Assembly: GCA_016706565.1 (NCBI GenBank)
Contig: JADJJI010000003.1
Span: 620,001-684,000 of the forward strand
DNA: 64,000 nt
Origin: Piscinibacter sp.
GTDB taxonomy: Bacteria; Pseudomonadota; Gammaproteobacteria; Burkholderiales; Burkholderiaceae_C
Direction of reading: 5' to 3'
Below the pieces are notes generated by a model. It saw only the letters and a program-made list of their open reading frames with translations. It made no database searches and was not told the DNA's origin. Position 1 is the stretch's first letter; each line of letters starts with the position of its first letter. Positions 14,018-23,682 of this stretch are shown here, one piece after another. A program made the translations under genes and the position numbers.

Positions 14018-14018
<1 letters not shown>
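13741..14018. repeat. Three tandem ~95-bp palindrome-rich repeats
   Basis: Copies at 13741-13828 (88 bp, a shorter variant), 13829-13923 and 13924-14018 (95 bp each). The latter two are essentially identical and directly abutting. Each unit holds two nested inverted repeats: CAGGCC...GGCCTGA in its first half and GAGTCGCC...GGCGACTC in its second. The array fills the space between convergent ohr and the asparaginase gene, and its last bases run into the asparaginase stop codon. With no variable spacers it is not CRISPR. A REP/BIME-like element or tandem terminator is plausible. The 20 bp between ohr and the array hold nothing I recognise. Confidence 0.9.
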
Positions 14019-14947
<929 letters not shown>

Positions 14948-14958
14948 TTTTCTGCGAA

Positions 14959-14974
14959 CTGGATGAAAATACAG
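14959..14974. promoter_or_regulatory. LexA (SOS) box 1
   Basis: CTGGATGAAAATACAG fits the CTG-N10-CAG form of the proteobacterial LexA operator. It lies about 50 bp before the lexA start and 11 bp from the divergent asparaginase start. Confidence 0.82.
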
Positions 14975-14977
14975 CCA

Positions 14978-14993
14978 CTGGACATTCATCCAG
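14978..14993. promoter_or_regulatory. LexA (SOS) box 2
   Basis: CTGGACATTCATCCAG is a second CTG-N10-CAG site, 3 bp after the first. Two adjacent operators upstream of lexA are a common arrangement for autoregulation. Centre-to-centre spacing is 19 bp, close to two helical turns. Confidence 0.78.
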
Positions 14994-15023
14994 CGACGTC
15001 GTCATTCCCGCCCAGGAGACCCC

Positions 15024-15713
15024 GTGCAGGAAAAGCCCAAACTCACCGACCGGCAGCAGCAGATCCTCGACCTGGTGCAAAGCGCCATCGAGCGCACCGG
15101 CGCCCCGCCCACGCGCGCCGAGATCGCCGCCGAGCTGGGCTTCAAGTCGGCCAATGCCGCCGAGGAGCACCTGCAGGCGCTGGCGCGCAAAGGCGTCATC
15201 GAACTGGTGGGCGGCACCTCGCGCGGCATCCGCTTGAAGTCTGACACATTGCGTGCGCTCAACGAGTCGCGCGGCAAGCAGTTCAGCCTGCCGCTGCCCA
15301 GCCTGTCGCAGCTGTCGCTGCCCCTGGTGGGACGCGTGGCCGCCGGCAGCCCGATCCTGGCGCAGGAGCACATCGACCAGACCTACCTGCTCGAAGCCAG
15401 CATGTTCCCGCGCCGGCCCGACTACCTGCTGAAGGTGCGCGGCATGAGCATGCGCGACGCCGGCATCATGGACGGCGACCTGCTCGCCGTGCAGAAAGCG
15501 ACGGACGCCAAGAACGGCCAGATCGTCGTCGCGCGCCTCGGTGACGAGGTCACCGTCAAGCGCTTCAAGCGCACACGCACCGGCATCGAACTGATCCCCG
15601 AGAACCCCGACTTCCAGACCATCGTTGTCTCCGCCGACCGAAGCTCGGCGGAAGGCGATTTCGAGCTCGAGGGCCTGGCGGTCGGGCTGATCCGCAACAA
15701 CATGATGATGTGA
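15024..15713 (+). CDS. lexA: SOS repressor LexA
   Basis: 229 aa from a GTG start behind CAGGAGAC. The N-terminal winged helix ([12 protein letters not shown], then [20 protein letters not shown]) binds SOS boxes. The S24 autopeptidase domain has the cleavage site A107-G108 in GRVAAGSP, catalytic S142 in GMSMRDAG and K179 in VTVKRFK. The 37-residue Ser-Lys spacing equals that of E. coli LexA. RecA-stimulated self-cleavage relieves repression. The two SOS boxes upstream indicate autoregulation, and the cdd1-like gene 1 bp downstream is likely in the same transcript. Confidence 0.97.
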   Translation: MQEKPKLTDRQQQILDLVQSAIERTGAPPTRAEIAAELGFKSANAAEEHLQALARKGVIELVGGTSRGIRLKSDTLRALNESRGKQFSLPLPSLSQLSLPLVGRVAAGSPILAQEHIDQTYLLEASMFPRRPDYLLKVRGMSMRDAGIMDGDLLAVQKATDAKNGQIVVARLGDEVTVKRFKRTRTGIELIPENPDFQTIVVSADRSSAEGDFELEGLAVGLIRNNMMM

Positions 15714-15714
15714 G

Positions 15715-16026
15715 ATGGGTGCCGCGCAGACCATCAAGTCACCCAAGGCGGCGAGCGCCGCGGAGTGCGAGACGCTGGAGCAACTGCCCAACATCGGCCC
15801 GGCGCTGGCGGCCGACCTGCGCCTGATCGGCATCCACTCGCCCGCAGAGCTGCGTGGCAAGGATCCTTTCGTGCTCTACCAGAAGCTGTGCGCCGCGACC
15901 GGCCAGCGGCAAGACCCCTGCGTACTCGACACCTTCATGGCCGCGACCGACTTCATGCGCGGCGCACCGGCTGCGCCGTGGTGGAAGTACACGCCCCAGC
16001 GCAAGGCGCTGTTCGGCCAGGTCTGA
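15715..16026 (+). CDS. Cdd1-family helix-hairpin-helix protein
   Basis: 103 aa. A helix-hairpin-helix motif LPNIGPALAADLRLIGIHSP (about residues 24-43) leads into LYQKLCAATGQRQDPCVLDT, which matches the 'pathogenicity locus' Cdd1 family. Such small HhH proteins probably bind DNA; the cellular role is not established. Its ATG lies 1 bp after the lexA stop, so it should be induced with the SOS response. Some databases call relatives 'mitomycin resistance protein'; I would not assert that function here. Confidence 0.8.
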   Translation: MGAAQTIKSPKAASAAECETLEQLPNIGPALAADLRLIGIHSPAELRGKDPFVLYQKLCAATGQRQDPCVLDTFMAATDFMRGAPAAPWWKYTPQRKALFGQV

Positions 16027-16034
16027 GCGGCTCT

Positions 16035-16052
16035 GGGCGGCGCGTACCGCCC
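16035..16052. terminator. Candidate bidirectional stem-loop
   Basis: GGGCGG (16035-16040) pairs perfectly with CCGCCC (16047-16052) across a 6-nt loop. It lies between the convergent cdd1-like gene and the penicillin acylase gene. There is no U-tract on either side, so termination is inferred from position. Confidence 0.4.
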
Positions 16053-16057
16053 GGCCT

Positions 16058-18463
16058 TCACTTGCGCGGCTGCAGCACCAGCGTGTGCTCGGCCGCCCCA
16101 CCCCACACCGGCACGTAGTCCACCTTCGCCCAGCGCTCCACGAAGCTGCGGTACAGCGGCGACAGCGAGATGCCCGACTGCCCGGTGGAATGCATGAAGC
16201 GCGACTGTGCCGGGTCCCCCAGGTCGTACAACGCCCGCAGCGACGGGCCATGCTCGTCGAGGTACAGCTCGCCGGTGGTCGCGTCGGGCTTCAGGCCGAC
16301 GCGCGACACGTTGACGGTGTAGGTGTCGCCGCCCATCGGAGCGCGCATCTCGAACCAGGGCGCCAGCGCCTTCACACGGCTGAACGGCCGGTGCTCCGAG
16401 CGTGCCTGGTGGGCGCGGTCCCAGCGCCAGGCAGCGGGGTCCGGCCCCTGCAGCTGTTGCAGTTCGTCGAGCGCGCGGGTCAGCGCCGCCGCGTTCTGCT
16501 GCGCGCAGGTCTCTTCCGCCGGCGTGCTCTTGTCGTCGCACCACCAGGCACCGTTGCCCTCCATCACGGCTTCCAGTGCGTCGCGGTAAGCGCGACCTCC
16601 GGCTGACCAGGACTCGGCGCCCATCTCGTCGGCAAACACACCCTGCGACAGCTGCCGGGCCCAGGCCCAGAAGATCAACGCAGCAGCCTTGTCGCCGACC
16701 ATGCGGCCATCGAAATCGGCCAGTTCACGCTGCGCCGCCGCGGCCAGCGGATGCTCGGATCGAGCCAGGCGCAGCACCGGCAACAGCCGCACGGTGGCCA
16801 GCGAGAGCACGTCGCCGTGCATGTCGCGCAGGTCGTCGATCGAGTGTTTCGGCTTGGCCTGCAGCATCTGTTCGATGCGCTGCATGCGATAGGGCGCCGC
16901 CCACTCGTTGGTGATGTAGTGCGGATAGTCCACCGGGTGGATGCGCTGGTTCGCCGTGGCGATCCAGCCGCGCGGCGGGTCGAGCTCGCGCGGCGTCACG
17001 GTCGGGTCGAGGAATCCGGCCCAGTCGTAGCGAGCCTCCCAGCCGGGCGACGGCACCTGCCCCTTCAGCTCGTTGTCGGGCTTGCGCAGCGGCACACGCC
17101 CGGCCGAGACCACGCCGATGCGGCCCTCGCGGTCGGCCACCACCATGTTCTGCATCGGCGCGACGTAGCGTGAGGTCGCCTTGACGAACTCGGGCACCGA
17201 GCGGGCCTGCACCATGTCCAGGCTCGCCTCCAGCGTGCCGGGGTCGGGATCCAGCGCCGTCCAGCGCATCGCCAGGACGTAGCCGGGGCTGCTCGCCGGC
17301 CCCGTGAGGCCACTGGCCACGCCAGCGTCGGAGATGACCGGCCCGTGGCGCGTCGCGCGCACCGTCATCTGGACGTCGCTCTGGCCCTTGACCTTGATCG
17401 TCTCCTCGAAGGTCTCGAACTTCTCCCAGCCCTGCGGAGTCTGGTAGTGCGTCGGGTCGCCTGGCCGGATGCGTTCCAGGTAGAGGTCCTGTACGTCCGG
17501 CCCGGTGTTGGTGAAACCCCAGGCGATGTGCTCGTTCTGGCCGAGCACCACGGTCGGCTGGCCGGGCATGGTGGCGCCTGCCACCTTGAACGCCGGCGTC
17601 TCGATGCGGGCGAAGTACCACAGCGCCGGAGCGCTCAACTTCAGGTGCGGGTCGTTGGCGAGCAACGGCTTGCCGGTGGTGGTGGTCGAACCGGCAAGCA
17701 CCCAGTTGTTCGAGCCGACGCCCTCGATGCCCGACTCCGGCGCGTGCTGCAGCGCCTGTGCGCCGAGTTTGCCATCGACCTTCAGCGTGCGGTACATCGC
17801 AGCGTAGTCGGCCGTCGCCAGCGGCTTGTCGCCGGGGTAAGGCGGGATCAGCTCGTTGATGCGCTCGACCGGCAGGCGCAGCGACAGCCGCATGCGCTGC
17901 AGCTCGGTGCCCCAATTGCCGCCCAGGTCCCAGGCCATCATGATCGCCCAGGCGAGGCTGTCCTGCGGGGTCCAGGGTTCCGGCTGCAGCCCGAGGATGA
18001 GGAACTCGGGCGGACGCGCCTGCATGGCCTGCTGCACGAAGGCGTTCACGCCCTGGCTGTAGGCGACGAGCACGCTGCGGGCCTGCGGCTCGATGCGCGC
18101 CCACTGCGCCGCGGCAGCGCGCTTGACACCCAGCGCGCGCAGGAAGCGGTCGGTCTCCAGGGCCGGCGCACCGAAGGCCTCGGCCAGGCGACCGGAAGCG
18201 ATGCGGCGGTGGGTCTCGAGTTGCCACAGGCGGTCCTGCGCATGCACGAAGCCCAGACCGAACGCGGCATCCTCCGCACTGCCGGCGCGGATGGTCGGGA
18301 TGCCGACGGCGTCACGCTCGATGCGGACCTCGCCGGCCGGACCGCTGAGCTGCACGCTACCGTCCGTCTGCGGCAGCACCCGCTGGCGATAGACCAGGTA
18401 CAAGGCCACCGCTGCTATCGCCAGCAGCACCACCAGCATCAACCCACGCCGCATCCATCGCAT
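16058..18463 (-). CDS. Penicillin acylase family Ntn hydrolase
   Basis: 801 aa. An N-terminal membrane/signal helix MRRGLMLVVLLAIAAVALYL is followed by the alpha-chain region (GIPTIRAGSAEDAAFGLGFVH), a spacer, and the beta chain beginning at the catalytic Ser (S251) in GVGSNNWVLAG. NDPHL and GFTNTGPDVQDLY are further family motifs. Precursors self-cleave to an alpha/beta heterodimer in the periplasm. Relatives cleave beta-lactam side chains or acyl-homoserine lactones; substrate cannot be told from sequence. It faces cdd1 convergently. Confidence 0.9.
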   Translation of the reverse strand: MRWMRRGLMLVVLLAIAAVALYLVYRQRVLPQTDGSVQLSGPAGEVRIERDAVGIPTIRAGSAEDAAFGLGFVHAQDRLWQLETHRRIASGRLAEAFGAPALETDRFLRALGVKRAAAAQWARIEPQARSVLVAYSQGVNAFVQQAMQARPPEFLILGLQPEPWTPQDSLAWAIMMAWDLGGNWGTELQRMRLSLRLPVERINELIPPYPGDKPLATADYAAMYRTLKVDGKLGAQALQHAPESGIEGVGSNNWVLAGSTTTTGKPLLANDPHLKLSAPALWYFARIETPAFKVAGATMPGQPTVVLGQNEHIAWGFTNTGPDVQDLYLERIRPGDPTHYQTPQGWEKFETFEETIKVKGQSDVQMTVRATRHGPVISDAGVASGLTGPASSPGYVLAMRWTALDPDPGTLEASLDMVQARSVPEFVKATSRYVAPMQNMVVADREGRIGVVSAGRVPLRKPDNELKGQVPSPGWEARYDWAGFLDPTVTPRELDPPRGWIATANQRIHPVDYPHYITNEWAAPYRMQRIEQMLQAKPKHSIDDLRDMHGDVLSLATVRLLPVLRLARSEHPLAAAAQRELADFDGRMVGDKAAALIFWAWARQLSQGVFADEMGAESWSAGGRAYRDALEAVMEGNGAWWCDDKSTPAEETCAQQNAAALTRALDELQQLQGPDPAAWRWDRAHQARSEHRPFSRVKALAPWFEMRAPMGGDTYTVNVSRVGLKPDATTGELYLDEHGPSLRALYDLGDPAQSRFMHSTGQSGISLSPLYRSFVERWAKVDYVPVWGGAAEHTLVLQPRK

Positions 18464-18615
18464 CGCGTATTCCCCAACGTCCGAAGAAACAGCCGCGCAG
18501 CTTACGCCAGAGCGTGAAATAGAGGCGCTCTTGCCCGCTTCTCGTTGAGCCACGAGGCTGTGTGCAGGTTCACACTGGAGTCCACGCCGTCGCCCCCTGC
18601 GAACGGCTTGGCACC

Positions 18616-19062
18616 ATGATCACCAGCCTGCACCAACGCCGCCCACCCGCCAGCCGCACGCGCCCCGCGCGGCTGGAGATCTGCCCACCGCAACGAAACC
18701 TGTCTTCGCAGGCCTGGCTGTTGCGTGTCAGGTCGTGGCTGTCGGCCGGCTGGAACGGCACGCCGCTTCAGGAGGATGTCGGCGTCGACCGATCGCTGGT
18801 GCTGGCGGCGGCCCGCCAGGACTTCTTCCAGTCCGTGGTCGACCTCTCCCTGCCGGCCGCGGCCAAGCTGCTCGACCGCATCGAGTTCGCCCGCACGATG
18901 CGCGACCTGTGGCACCTGCGTGCCGAGGTGTTCGCCCTCGTTTCGCTCGAGCGCAGCCAGCAGGAAGCCGATCGGCGCCTGGCGCTGCTGAACCGTCACT
19001 TCCCGACGCGCGCGCCGCGCTCGGGCTTCGGCGGACTGGCCGCCAAGGACATGTGGCCCTGA
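18616..19062 (+). CDS. Conserved hypothetical protein
   Basis: 148 aa from ATG 18616; a GTG at 18562 would add 18 residues. No signal peptide or membrane helix. The N terminus is Arg/Pro-rich (HQRRPPASRTRPARLEICPP). A predicted helical core contains GTPLQEDVGVDRSLVLAAAR and LLDRIEFARTMRDLWHLRAE, and the end is FPTRAPRSGFGG. I do not recognise a domain. The codon usage is like its neighbours. It is divergent from the penicillin acylase gene across about 150 bp in which I see nothing distinct. Confidence 0.7.
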   Translation: MITSLHQRRPPASRTRPARLEICPPQRNLSSQAWLLRVRSWLSAGWNGTPLQEDVGVDRSLVLAAARQDFFQSVVDLSLPAAAKLLDRIEFARTMRDLWHLRAEVFALVSLERSQQEADRRLALLNRHFPTRAPRSGFGGLAAKDMWP

Positions 19063-19072
19063 GCCACCCCGA

Positions 19073-19711
19073 CTAGCGCGAACTCAGCGCCAGCTTCAAG
19101 CCCAGACCGACGAACATCGCCCCGGCGGCACGCTGCAGCCAGGGGCCGACCCGTCCCGCGCCGTCAGCGCTCGCCAAGCCTGCCGCCGCGCGGCTGGCCA
19201 CCCATGCGACGACCAGGTTCACGCCCGTGCCGCCCAGGTTGAACAGCGTGCCCAACACCACCAGCGCCCAGGCCTGGCCCGGCGCGCCGGTGTCGATGAA
19301 CTGCGGCAGGAAGGCCAGGAAGAACAGTGCCACCTTGGGGTTCAGCGCATTCGTCAGCGCGCCCTGCCAGAACGGGTTGCCGCCGTGGACAGTGCGCGCC
19401 GATGAAACATCCGCGTCCGCGCGCCGCGCGCGCAGCATCGCCAGCCCGGTCCACACCAGGTAGGCGGCGCCGGCCCACTTGACGGCGTTGAAGGCCAGGT
19501 CCGACGCTGCCAGCAGCGCCGACAGGCCGACTGCGGCCAGCACGGTGTGGAACAGACAGCCCGCGCCCACGCCCAGCGCCGCCAGCAGCCCGGCGCGCCG
19601 CCCGCGCGAGGCGGCGGTGCCGGCCACGAACAGCATGTCCGGCCCGGGCGTCAGGTTCAGCAGCAGCGCCGCCCCGACGAACAGCGCGAGGTCGTGGACG
19701 GGCAAGGTCAA
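19073..19711 (-). CDS. LysE/RhtB-family amino-acid exporter
   Basis: 212 aa with about six hydrophobic helices. The N-terminal LLLNLTPGPDMLFVAGTAASRG is the LysE/RhtB family signature, and NPKVALFFLAFLPQF is its second conserved block. Members export amino acids or homoserine lactones; the substrate is unknown here. No ATG fits the family start. I use the TTG at 19711, which overlaps the stop of the upstream gene, giving MTLPVHDLALFVG; a second TTG lies two codons in. Confidence 0.85.
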   Translation of the reverse strand: MTLPVHDLALFVGAALLLNLTPGPDMLFVAGTAASRGRRAGLLAALGVGAGCLFHTVLAAVGLSALLAASDLAFNAVKWAGAAYLVWTGLAMLRARRADADVSSARTVHGGNPFWQGALTNALNPKVALFFLAFLPQFIDTGAPGQAWALVVLGTLFNLGGTGVNLVVAWVASRAAAGLASADGAGRVGPWLQRAAGAMFVGLGLKLALSSR

Positions 19712-20217
19712 GTCAGGCTGCCCAGGTAGTCGCCCTTGCCCAGCTCGACGCCGTTGTGGCGCAGCAGCGCGTAGGCGGTGGTGACGTGGAAGAAGAAGTT
19801 GGGCAGCACGTAGTTCTTCAGGTACGCCTCGCCCTTCATCGTGATGTTGCCGTCGCGGCGCGGCACGGTGATGTCCTTCGCCTCGCTGCCGTCGATGGCG
19901 TCGGCCGGCACCGATCGGACGAACTCCAGCGTCTTGCGGATGCGCTCGCGCAGGTCGGCCACGCTGGCTTCGTTGTCGTCGAACCTGGGCGCCTCGACGC
20001 CGCCCAGGCGCGCCACGCCGAACTTGGCGGCGTCGCAGGCGATCTGGATCTGCTTGATGAAGGGCAGCATGTCGGGCGCCAGCCGCGCCACCAGGTACAC
20101 CGACGGATCGAACTTCTTCGCCTGGGCATGGGCTTCGGCCTTGTCCATCCACAGCACGAGGTGGCCGAGCATGCGGGTGAACACCGGCACGCTGGCCGAA
20201 TGCATCGAGATCGTCAT
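19708..20217 (-). CDS. DUF1993 family protein
   Basis: 169 aa, soluble, all-helical by appearance. The opening MTISMHSASVPVFTRMLGHL and the middle KFDPSVYLVARLAPDMLPF, then HVTTAYALLRHNGVELGKGD at the end, match the DUF1993 family, a DinB-like four-helix bundle of unknown function. The stop overlaps the exporter's TTG start, so the two genes are probably coupled. A GGAGACATCC ribosome-binding site precedes the start. Confidence 0.82.
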   Translation of the reverse strand: MTISMHSASVPVFTRMLGHLVLWMDKAEAHAQAKKFDPSVYLVARLAPDMLPFIKQIQIACDAAKFGVARLGGVEAPRFDDNEASVADLRERIRKTLEFVRSVPADAIDGSEAKDITVPRRDGNITMKGEAYLKNYVLPNFFFHVTTAYALLRHNGVELGKGDYLGSLT

Positions 20218-20319
20218 GGATGTCTCCTGGTCGGGGCTGCGCAAAGGCGACGATCGTAGCGACACGGCGCCGGGCGTGCACAATCGCCGGGAGAAACCCG
20301 CCGCTGCCCGCCTTCGCCC

Positions 20320-21327
20320 GTGAACATCATCATCCTCGACGACTATCAGGATGCCGTGCGCAAGCTCCAGTGCGCGGCGATGCTGGAACCGCTGAACGCC
20401 AAGGTCTTCACCAACACCGTCAAGGGCATCGGGCAGTTGTCGATCCGCCTGCGCGACGCCGACGTTCTGGTGTTGATCCGCGAGCGCACGCAGTTCCCGC
20501 GGCAACTGCTCGAGAAACTGCCCAAGCTCAAGCTGATTGCCCAGACCGGGCGGGTCGGCTCGCACATCGACCTCGACACCTGCACGCGGCTGGGCATCGC
20601 CGTGGCCGAAGGCGCCGGCTCGCCCACGGCACCCGCCGAGCTCACCTGGGCGCTGATCATGGCGGCGATGCGCCGGCTGCCGCAGTACATCGGCAACCTC
20701 AAGCACGGCGCCTGGCAGCAGTCGGGGCTGAAGGCGGCGTCGATGCCGCCCAACTTCGGCATCGGCACGGTGCTCAAGGGTCGCACGCTGGGCATCTGGG
20801 GCTACGGCAAGATCGGCCAGCTGGTGGCCGGCTACGGCCGCGCCTTCGACATGAAGGTGCAGGTGTGGGGCAGCGAGGCCTCGCGCGAGCGCGCGGTGGC
20901 CGACGGCCACGCCGCGGCCGAGAGCTGCGAGCAGTTCTTCGAAAGCAGCGACGTACTGACGCTGCACTTGCGCCTGCACGAGGCCACCCGCGGCATCGTC
21001 AAGCACGACGCCTTGACGCGCATGAAACCCACCGCGCTGCTCGTCAACACCTCGCGCGCCGAACTGATCGAGGAAGGCGCACTGGTCGGCGCGCTGAACC
21101 GCGGCCGACCCGGCATGGCCGCCGTCGATGTGTTCGAGAGCGAGCCCATTCTCCAGGGCCACCCGCTGTTGCGGCTGGAGAACGCGGTGTGCACGCCCCA
21201 CATCGGCTATGTCGAGCAGGACAGCTACGAGCTCTACTTCCGCGCGGCGTTCGAGAACGTCATCAATTTCATCCACCAGAAGCCGACGAACATCGTCAAT
21301 CCCGACGCACTGCGCGTGATCCGATGA
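20320..21327 (+). CDS. D-isomer 2-hydroxyacid dehydrogenase family protein
   Basis: 335 aa from a GTG start. The NAD-binding Rossmann motif LGIWGYGKIGQLVAGYG is near residues 150-166. The catalytic Arg is in NTSRAELIEEG, the Glu in VDVFESEPI and the His in CTPHIGYVEQDSYE. This is the SerA-like family, which reduces or oxidises 2-hydroxyacids; substrate unassigned. The MFS gene starts inside its stop codon (ATGA), suggesting that the transporter moves a related compound. It is divergent from the DUF1993 gene. Confidence 0.85.
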   Translation: MNIIILDDYQDAVRKLQCAAMLEPLNAKVFTNTVKGIGQLSIRLRDADVLVLIRERTQFPRQLLEKLPKLKLIAQTGRVGSHIDLDTCTRLGIAVAEGAGSPTAPAELTWALIMAAMRRLPQYIGNLKHGAWQQSGLKAASMPPNFGIGTVLKGRTLGIWGYGKIGQLVAGYGRAFDMKVQVWGSEASRERAVADGHAAAESCEQFFESSDVLTLHLRLHEATRGIVKHDALTRMKPTALLVNTSRAELIEEGALVGALNRGRPGMAAVDVFESEPILQGHPLLRLENAVCTPHIGYVEQDSYELYFRAAFENVINFIHQKPTNIVNPDALRVIR

Positions 21328-22568
21328 GCATGGGTGCCGGCCGTGGCGGGCCCGGCGCCGGGCCGCCTCAAGCTGGCCCGCGCCCCATCGTGGGGCCGCA
21401 AGGCGTACTCGACGAGCGGGGGGCCAGCAGCGTGCGCTGGGCGCTGCTCAGCGGCAACTTCGTCATCGGCTGCGGGGTGATGGTGGTCGCCGGCACGCTG
21501 AACGACCTGTCGCGCTCGCTGCAGGTGTCGGTGGCAATAGCCGGGCAGCTGATCGCCATCGGCGCCGTGGTGATGGGCTTGTGCGCTCCGCTGCTCGCCG
21601 GCTGGGTGGCCGGATTCGACCGGCGCCGGCTGCTCGCCGCCTCGCTGACCTGGTACGCCGCCGGCCACGCGCTCTCGGCGCTGATGCCCGACTACGCGGC
21701 GCTGTGGCCGGTGCGCGCCCTGTGCATGCTCGGCGCGGCCGTGTTCACGCCGCAGGCGGCGGCGGCGATCGGCCACATGACGGCACCGGAGCACCGCGGC
21801 CGCGCCATCACCTTCGTCTTCCTCGGCTGGTCGCTCGCCTCGGTGGCGGGCATGCCGATCGCGTCATGGCTGGGCGAGACCTTCGGCTGGCGTGTCGCCT
21901 TCGGCGCGGTCTCGCTGCTCGCCGCTGCGTCCGCGGTCTGGGTGTACCGTGCCATGCCCGACGGCGTGAAGCCGGCCGCGCTGTCGCTGGCCGCCTGGCG
22001 CGAGGCGTTCACGCACCCGGTGCTGATGGCGATCGTCGCCGTCACCGCACTGCAGAGCGCCGGGCAGTTCACGCTGTTCTCCTACTTCGCGCCCTACTAC
22101 CGCCAGACGCTGAACGCCACGCCGGCGCAGATCAGCCTGCTGTTCGCCTGGTTCGGGGCCTTCGGCCTGCTCGGCAACGTGCTGCTCTCGCGCCACATCG
22201 ACCGCTTCGGCGCCGCGCGCTGCGTGGCCCTCACGCTGTGCCTGATCACGCTGTCGCTGCTGGCCTGGCCGCTGGCCACCGGCTTCGCGACCATGGCGCT
22301 GGTGCTGGTGCCGTGGGCGCTGGGCTGCTTCGCAACCAATTCGGCGCAGCAGGCCCGCCTGGGGCTGGCCGCCCAGGCCCTGGCGCCGGCCCTGATGGCG
22401 CTGAACACCTCGGCGATCTACCTCGGCCAGGCCATCGGCGCGGCCAGCGGTGGCGTGCTGCTCAGCCACTCGGGCTACACCCAGCTCCACTGGGTGGGTG
22501 CGGTCTGGATGTTCGTCGCCATCGCGCTGAGCCTGTGGGCCGGTGCCCACGCGCGTAGGCCCCGATGA
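21324..22568 (+). CDS. Major facilitator superfamily transporter
   Basis: 414 aa, about twelve membrane helices. An N-terminal cytoplasmic tail rich in Gly/Pro is followed by LLSGNFVIGCGVMVVAGTLN and the loop-2/3 region GWVAGFDRRRLLAAS. The pattern resembles the arabinose-efflux/AraJ-type drug-proton antiporters. The substrate is unknown. It overlaps the dehydrogenase stop upstream and the first chromate-transporter gene downstream by 4 bp each, so four genes form one tight unit. Confidence 0.85.
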   Translation: MSMGAGRGGPGAGPPQAGPRPIVGPQGVLDERGASSVRWALLSGNFVIGCGVMVVAGTLNDLSRSLQVSVAIAGQLIAIGAVVMGLCAPLLAGWVAGFDRRRLLAASLTWYAAGHALSALMPDYAALWPVRALCMLGAAVFTPQAAAAIGHMTAPEHRGRAITFVFLGWSLASVAGMPIASWLGETFGWRVAFGAVSLLAAASAVWVYRAMPDGVKPAALSLAAWREAFTHPVLMAIVAVTALQSAGQFTLFSYFAPYYRQTLNATPAQISLLFAWFGAFGLLGNVLLSRHIDRFGAARCVALTLCLITLSLLAWPLATGFATMALVLVPWALGCFATNSAQQARLGLAAQALAPALMALNTSAIYLGQAIGAASGGVLLSHSGYTQLHWVGAVWMFVAIALSLWAGAHARRPR

Positions 22569-23128
22569 CCGACACGTCGTCCGGCCCGCGATCGCTGGCC
22601 GACCTCTTCTTCAGCTTCAACCGGCTGGCGCTGCAGGGCTTTGGTGGCGTGCTCGCGGTGGCGCAGGTCGAGCTCGTGGAGAACAAGCGCTGGCTGACGC
22701 GCGAGCAGTTCGTCGAGCTGCTCTCGGCCAGCCAGGTGCTGCCCGGGCCGAACGTGGTCAATCTCGCGCTGATGCTCGGCGACCGCTGGTTCGGCACACG
22801 CGGCGCGCTGGCGGCACTGGCCGGCCTGCTGCTGGTGCCACTGGCCATCGTGATGGCGCTGACACTGGTCTACGACCGTTTCTCCGGCGTGCCGGCCGTC
22901 GCCGGCGCGCTGCGCGGCATGGGCGCCGTGGCGGCCGGGCTGGTGCTGGTGACCGCCTTCAAGCTGATCGGCACGCTGCGCGGCAACCGCATGGGTGCGC
23001 TGGCCTGCGGCGTCATCGCGGCAGCCACATTCGCCGCGATCGCACTGGCCCGCGTGCCGCTGGTCTGGGTGATCCTGTGCATCGGCCCGATGGCCTGTGC
23101 ATTCGCGTGGCGGAGGCTGCGCCGATGA
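22565..23128 (+). CDS. Chromate transporter, N-terminal-half-type CHR protein
   Basis: 187 aa with a single CHR domain. Signature FGGVLAVAQVELVENKRWLT and SQVLPGPNVVNLALMLG, then four to five hydrophobic helices. Full ChrA has two fused CHR domains; here the halves are separate genes, the short-chain pair arrangement. Members export chromate, or move sulfate or other oxyanions. Translation is coupled to the MFS gene upstream and the partner gene downstream (ATGA overlaps). Confidence 0.88.
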   Translation: MTDTSSGPRSLADLFFSFNRLALQGFGGVLAVAQVELVENKRWLTREQFVELLSASQVLPGPNVVNLALMLGDRWFGTRGALAALAGLLLVPLAIVMALTLVYDRFSGVPAVAGALRGMGAVAAGLVLVTAFKLIGTLRGNRMGALACGVIAAATFAAIALARVPLVWVILCIGPMACAFAWRRLRR

Positions 23129-23673
23129 ACGGCCTGTCCGCGACCGACCTGCTCTCGCTGCTCGGGCACTTCATGCTGCTGAGCCTGCTGGCGGTGGGTG
23201 GCGCCATCACCACGGCGTCCGACATGCACCGTTACGTCGTCGTCGAGCACGGCTGGATCAGCGACGCGCAGTTCACCAGTTCCATCGCGATCGCACAGGC
23301 GGCTCCAGGGCCGAACGTGCTGTTCGTCGCGGTGATCGGCTGGAACGTCGCCGGCGCCGCCGGTGCGCTGGTCACGCTGGCCGGCACGATGCTTCCGTCG
23401 ACGCTGCTCGTGCTCGCCGTGTCGCGCTGGGCTGCGCAACGGCGCGAGCACCCCGGCGTGCGCGCCTTCACCACCGGCATGGCCCCGCTGACGCTGGGCC
23501 TGCTGCTGGCCACGGGATGGGTGCTCGCCGAGCCCTTCGTGCGCGTCCCTGGCCAGCGTGTCGGTGCGCTCGCGCTGATCGCGGTGACGATCGTCGCGAT
23601 GATGCGGTTCAGGCTCAGCCCGATGTGGCTGGTGGCCCTGGGCGCCGTGGTCGGCGCCGCCGGCGGGATCTGA
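23125..23673 (+). CDS. Chromate transporter, C-terminal-half-type CHR protein
   Basis: 182 aa, second single-CHR-domain protein. SLLAVGGAITTASDMHRYVV, the EHGWISDAQFTSSIAIAQAA segment and PGPNVLFVAVIGWNVAG match the other half of ChrA. It is expected to pair with the preceding protein as an antiparallel heterodimer. The gene ends the rightward unit; the next gene converges on it 9 bp away. Confidence 0.88.
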   Translation: MNGLSATDLLSLLGHFMLLSLLAVGGAITTASDMHRYVVVEHGWISDAQFTSSIAIAQAAPGPNVLFVAVIGWNVAGAAGALVTLAGTMLPSTLLVLAVSRWAAQRREHPGVRAFTTGMAPLTLGLLLATGWVLAEPFVRVPGQRVGALALIAVTIVAMMRFRLSPMWLVALGAVVGAAGGI

Positions 23674-23682
23674 ACGGCGCGA

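Noticed and set aside
18464-18615. RNA gene or small ORF in the spacer before the hypothetical gene
   Set aside because: No tRNA-like cloverleaf, no strong hairpin with U-tract and no conserved short frame.
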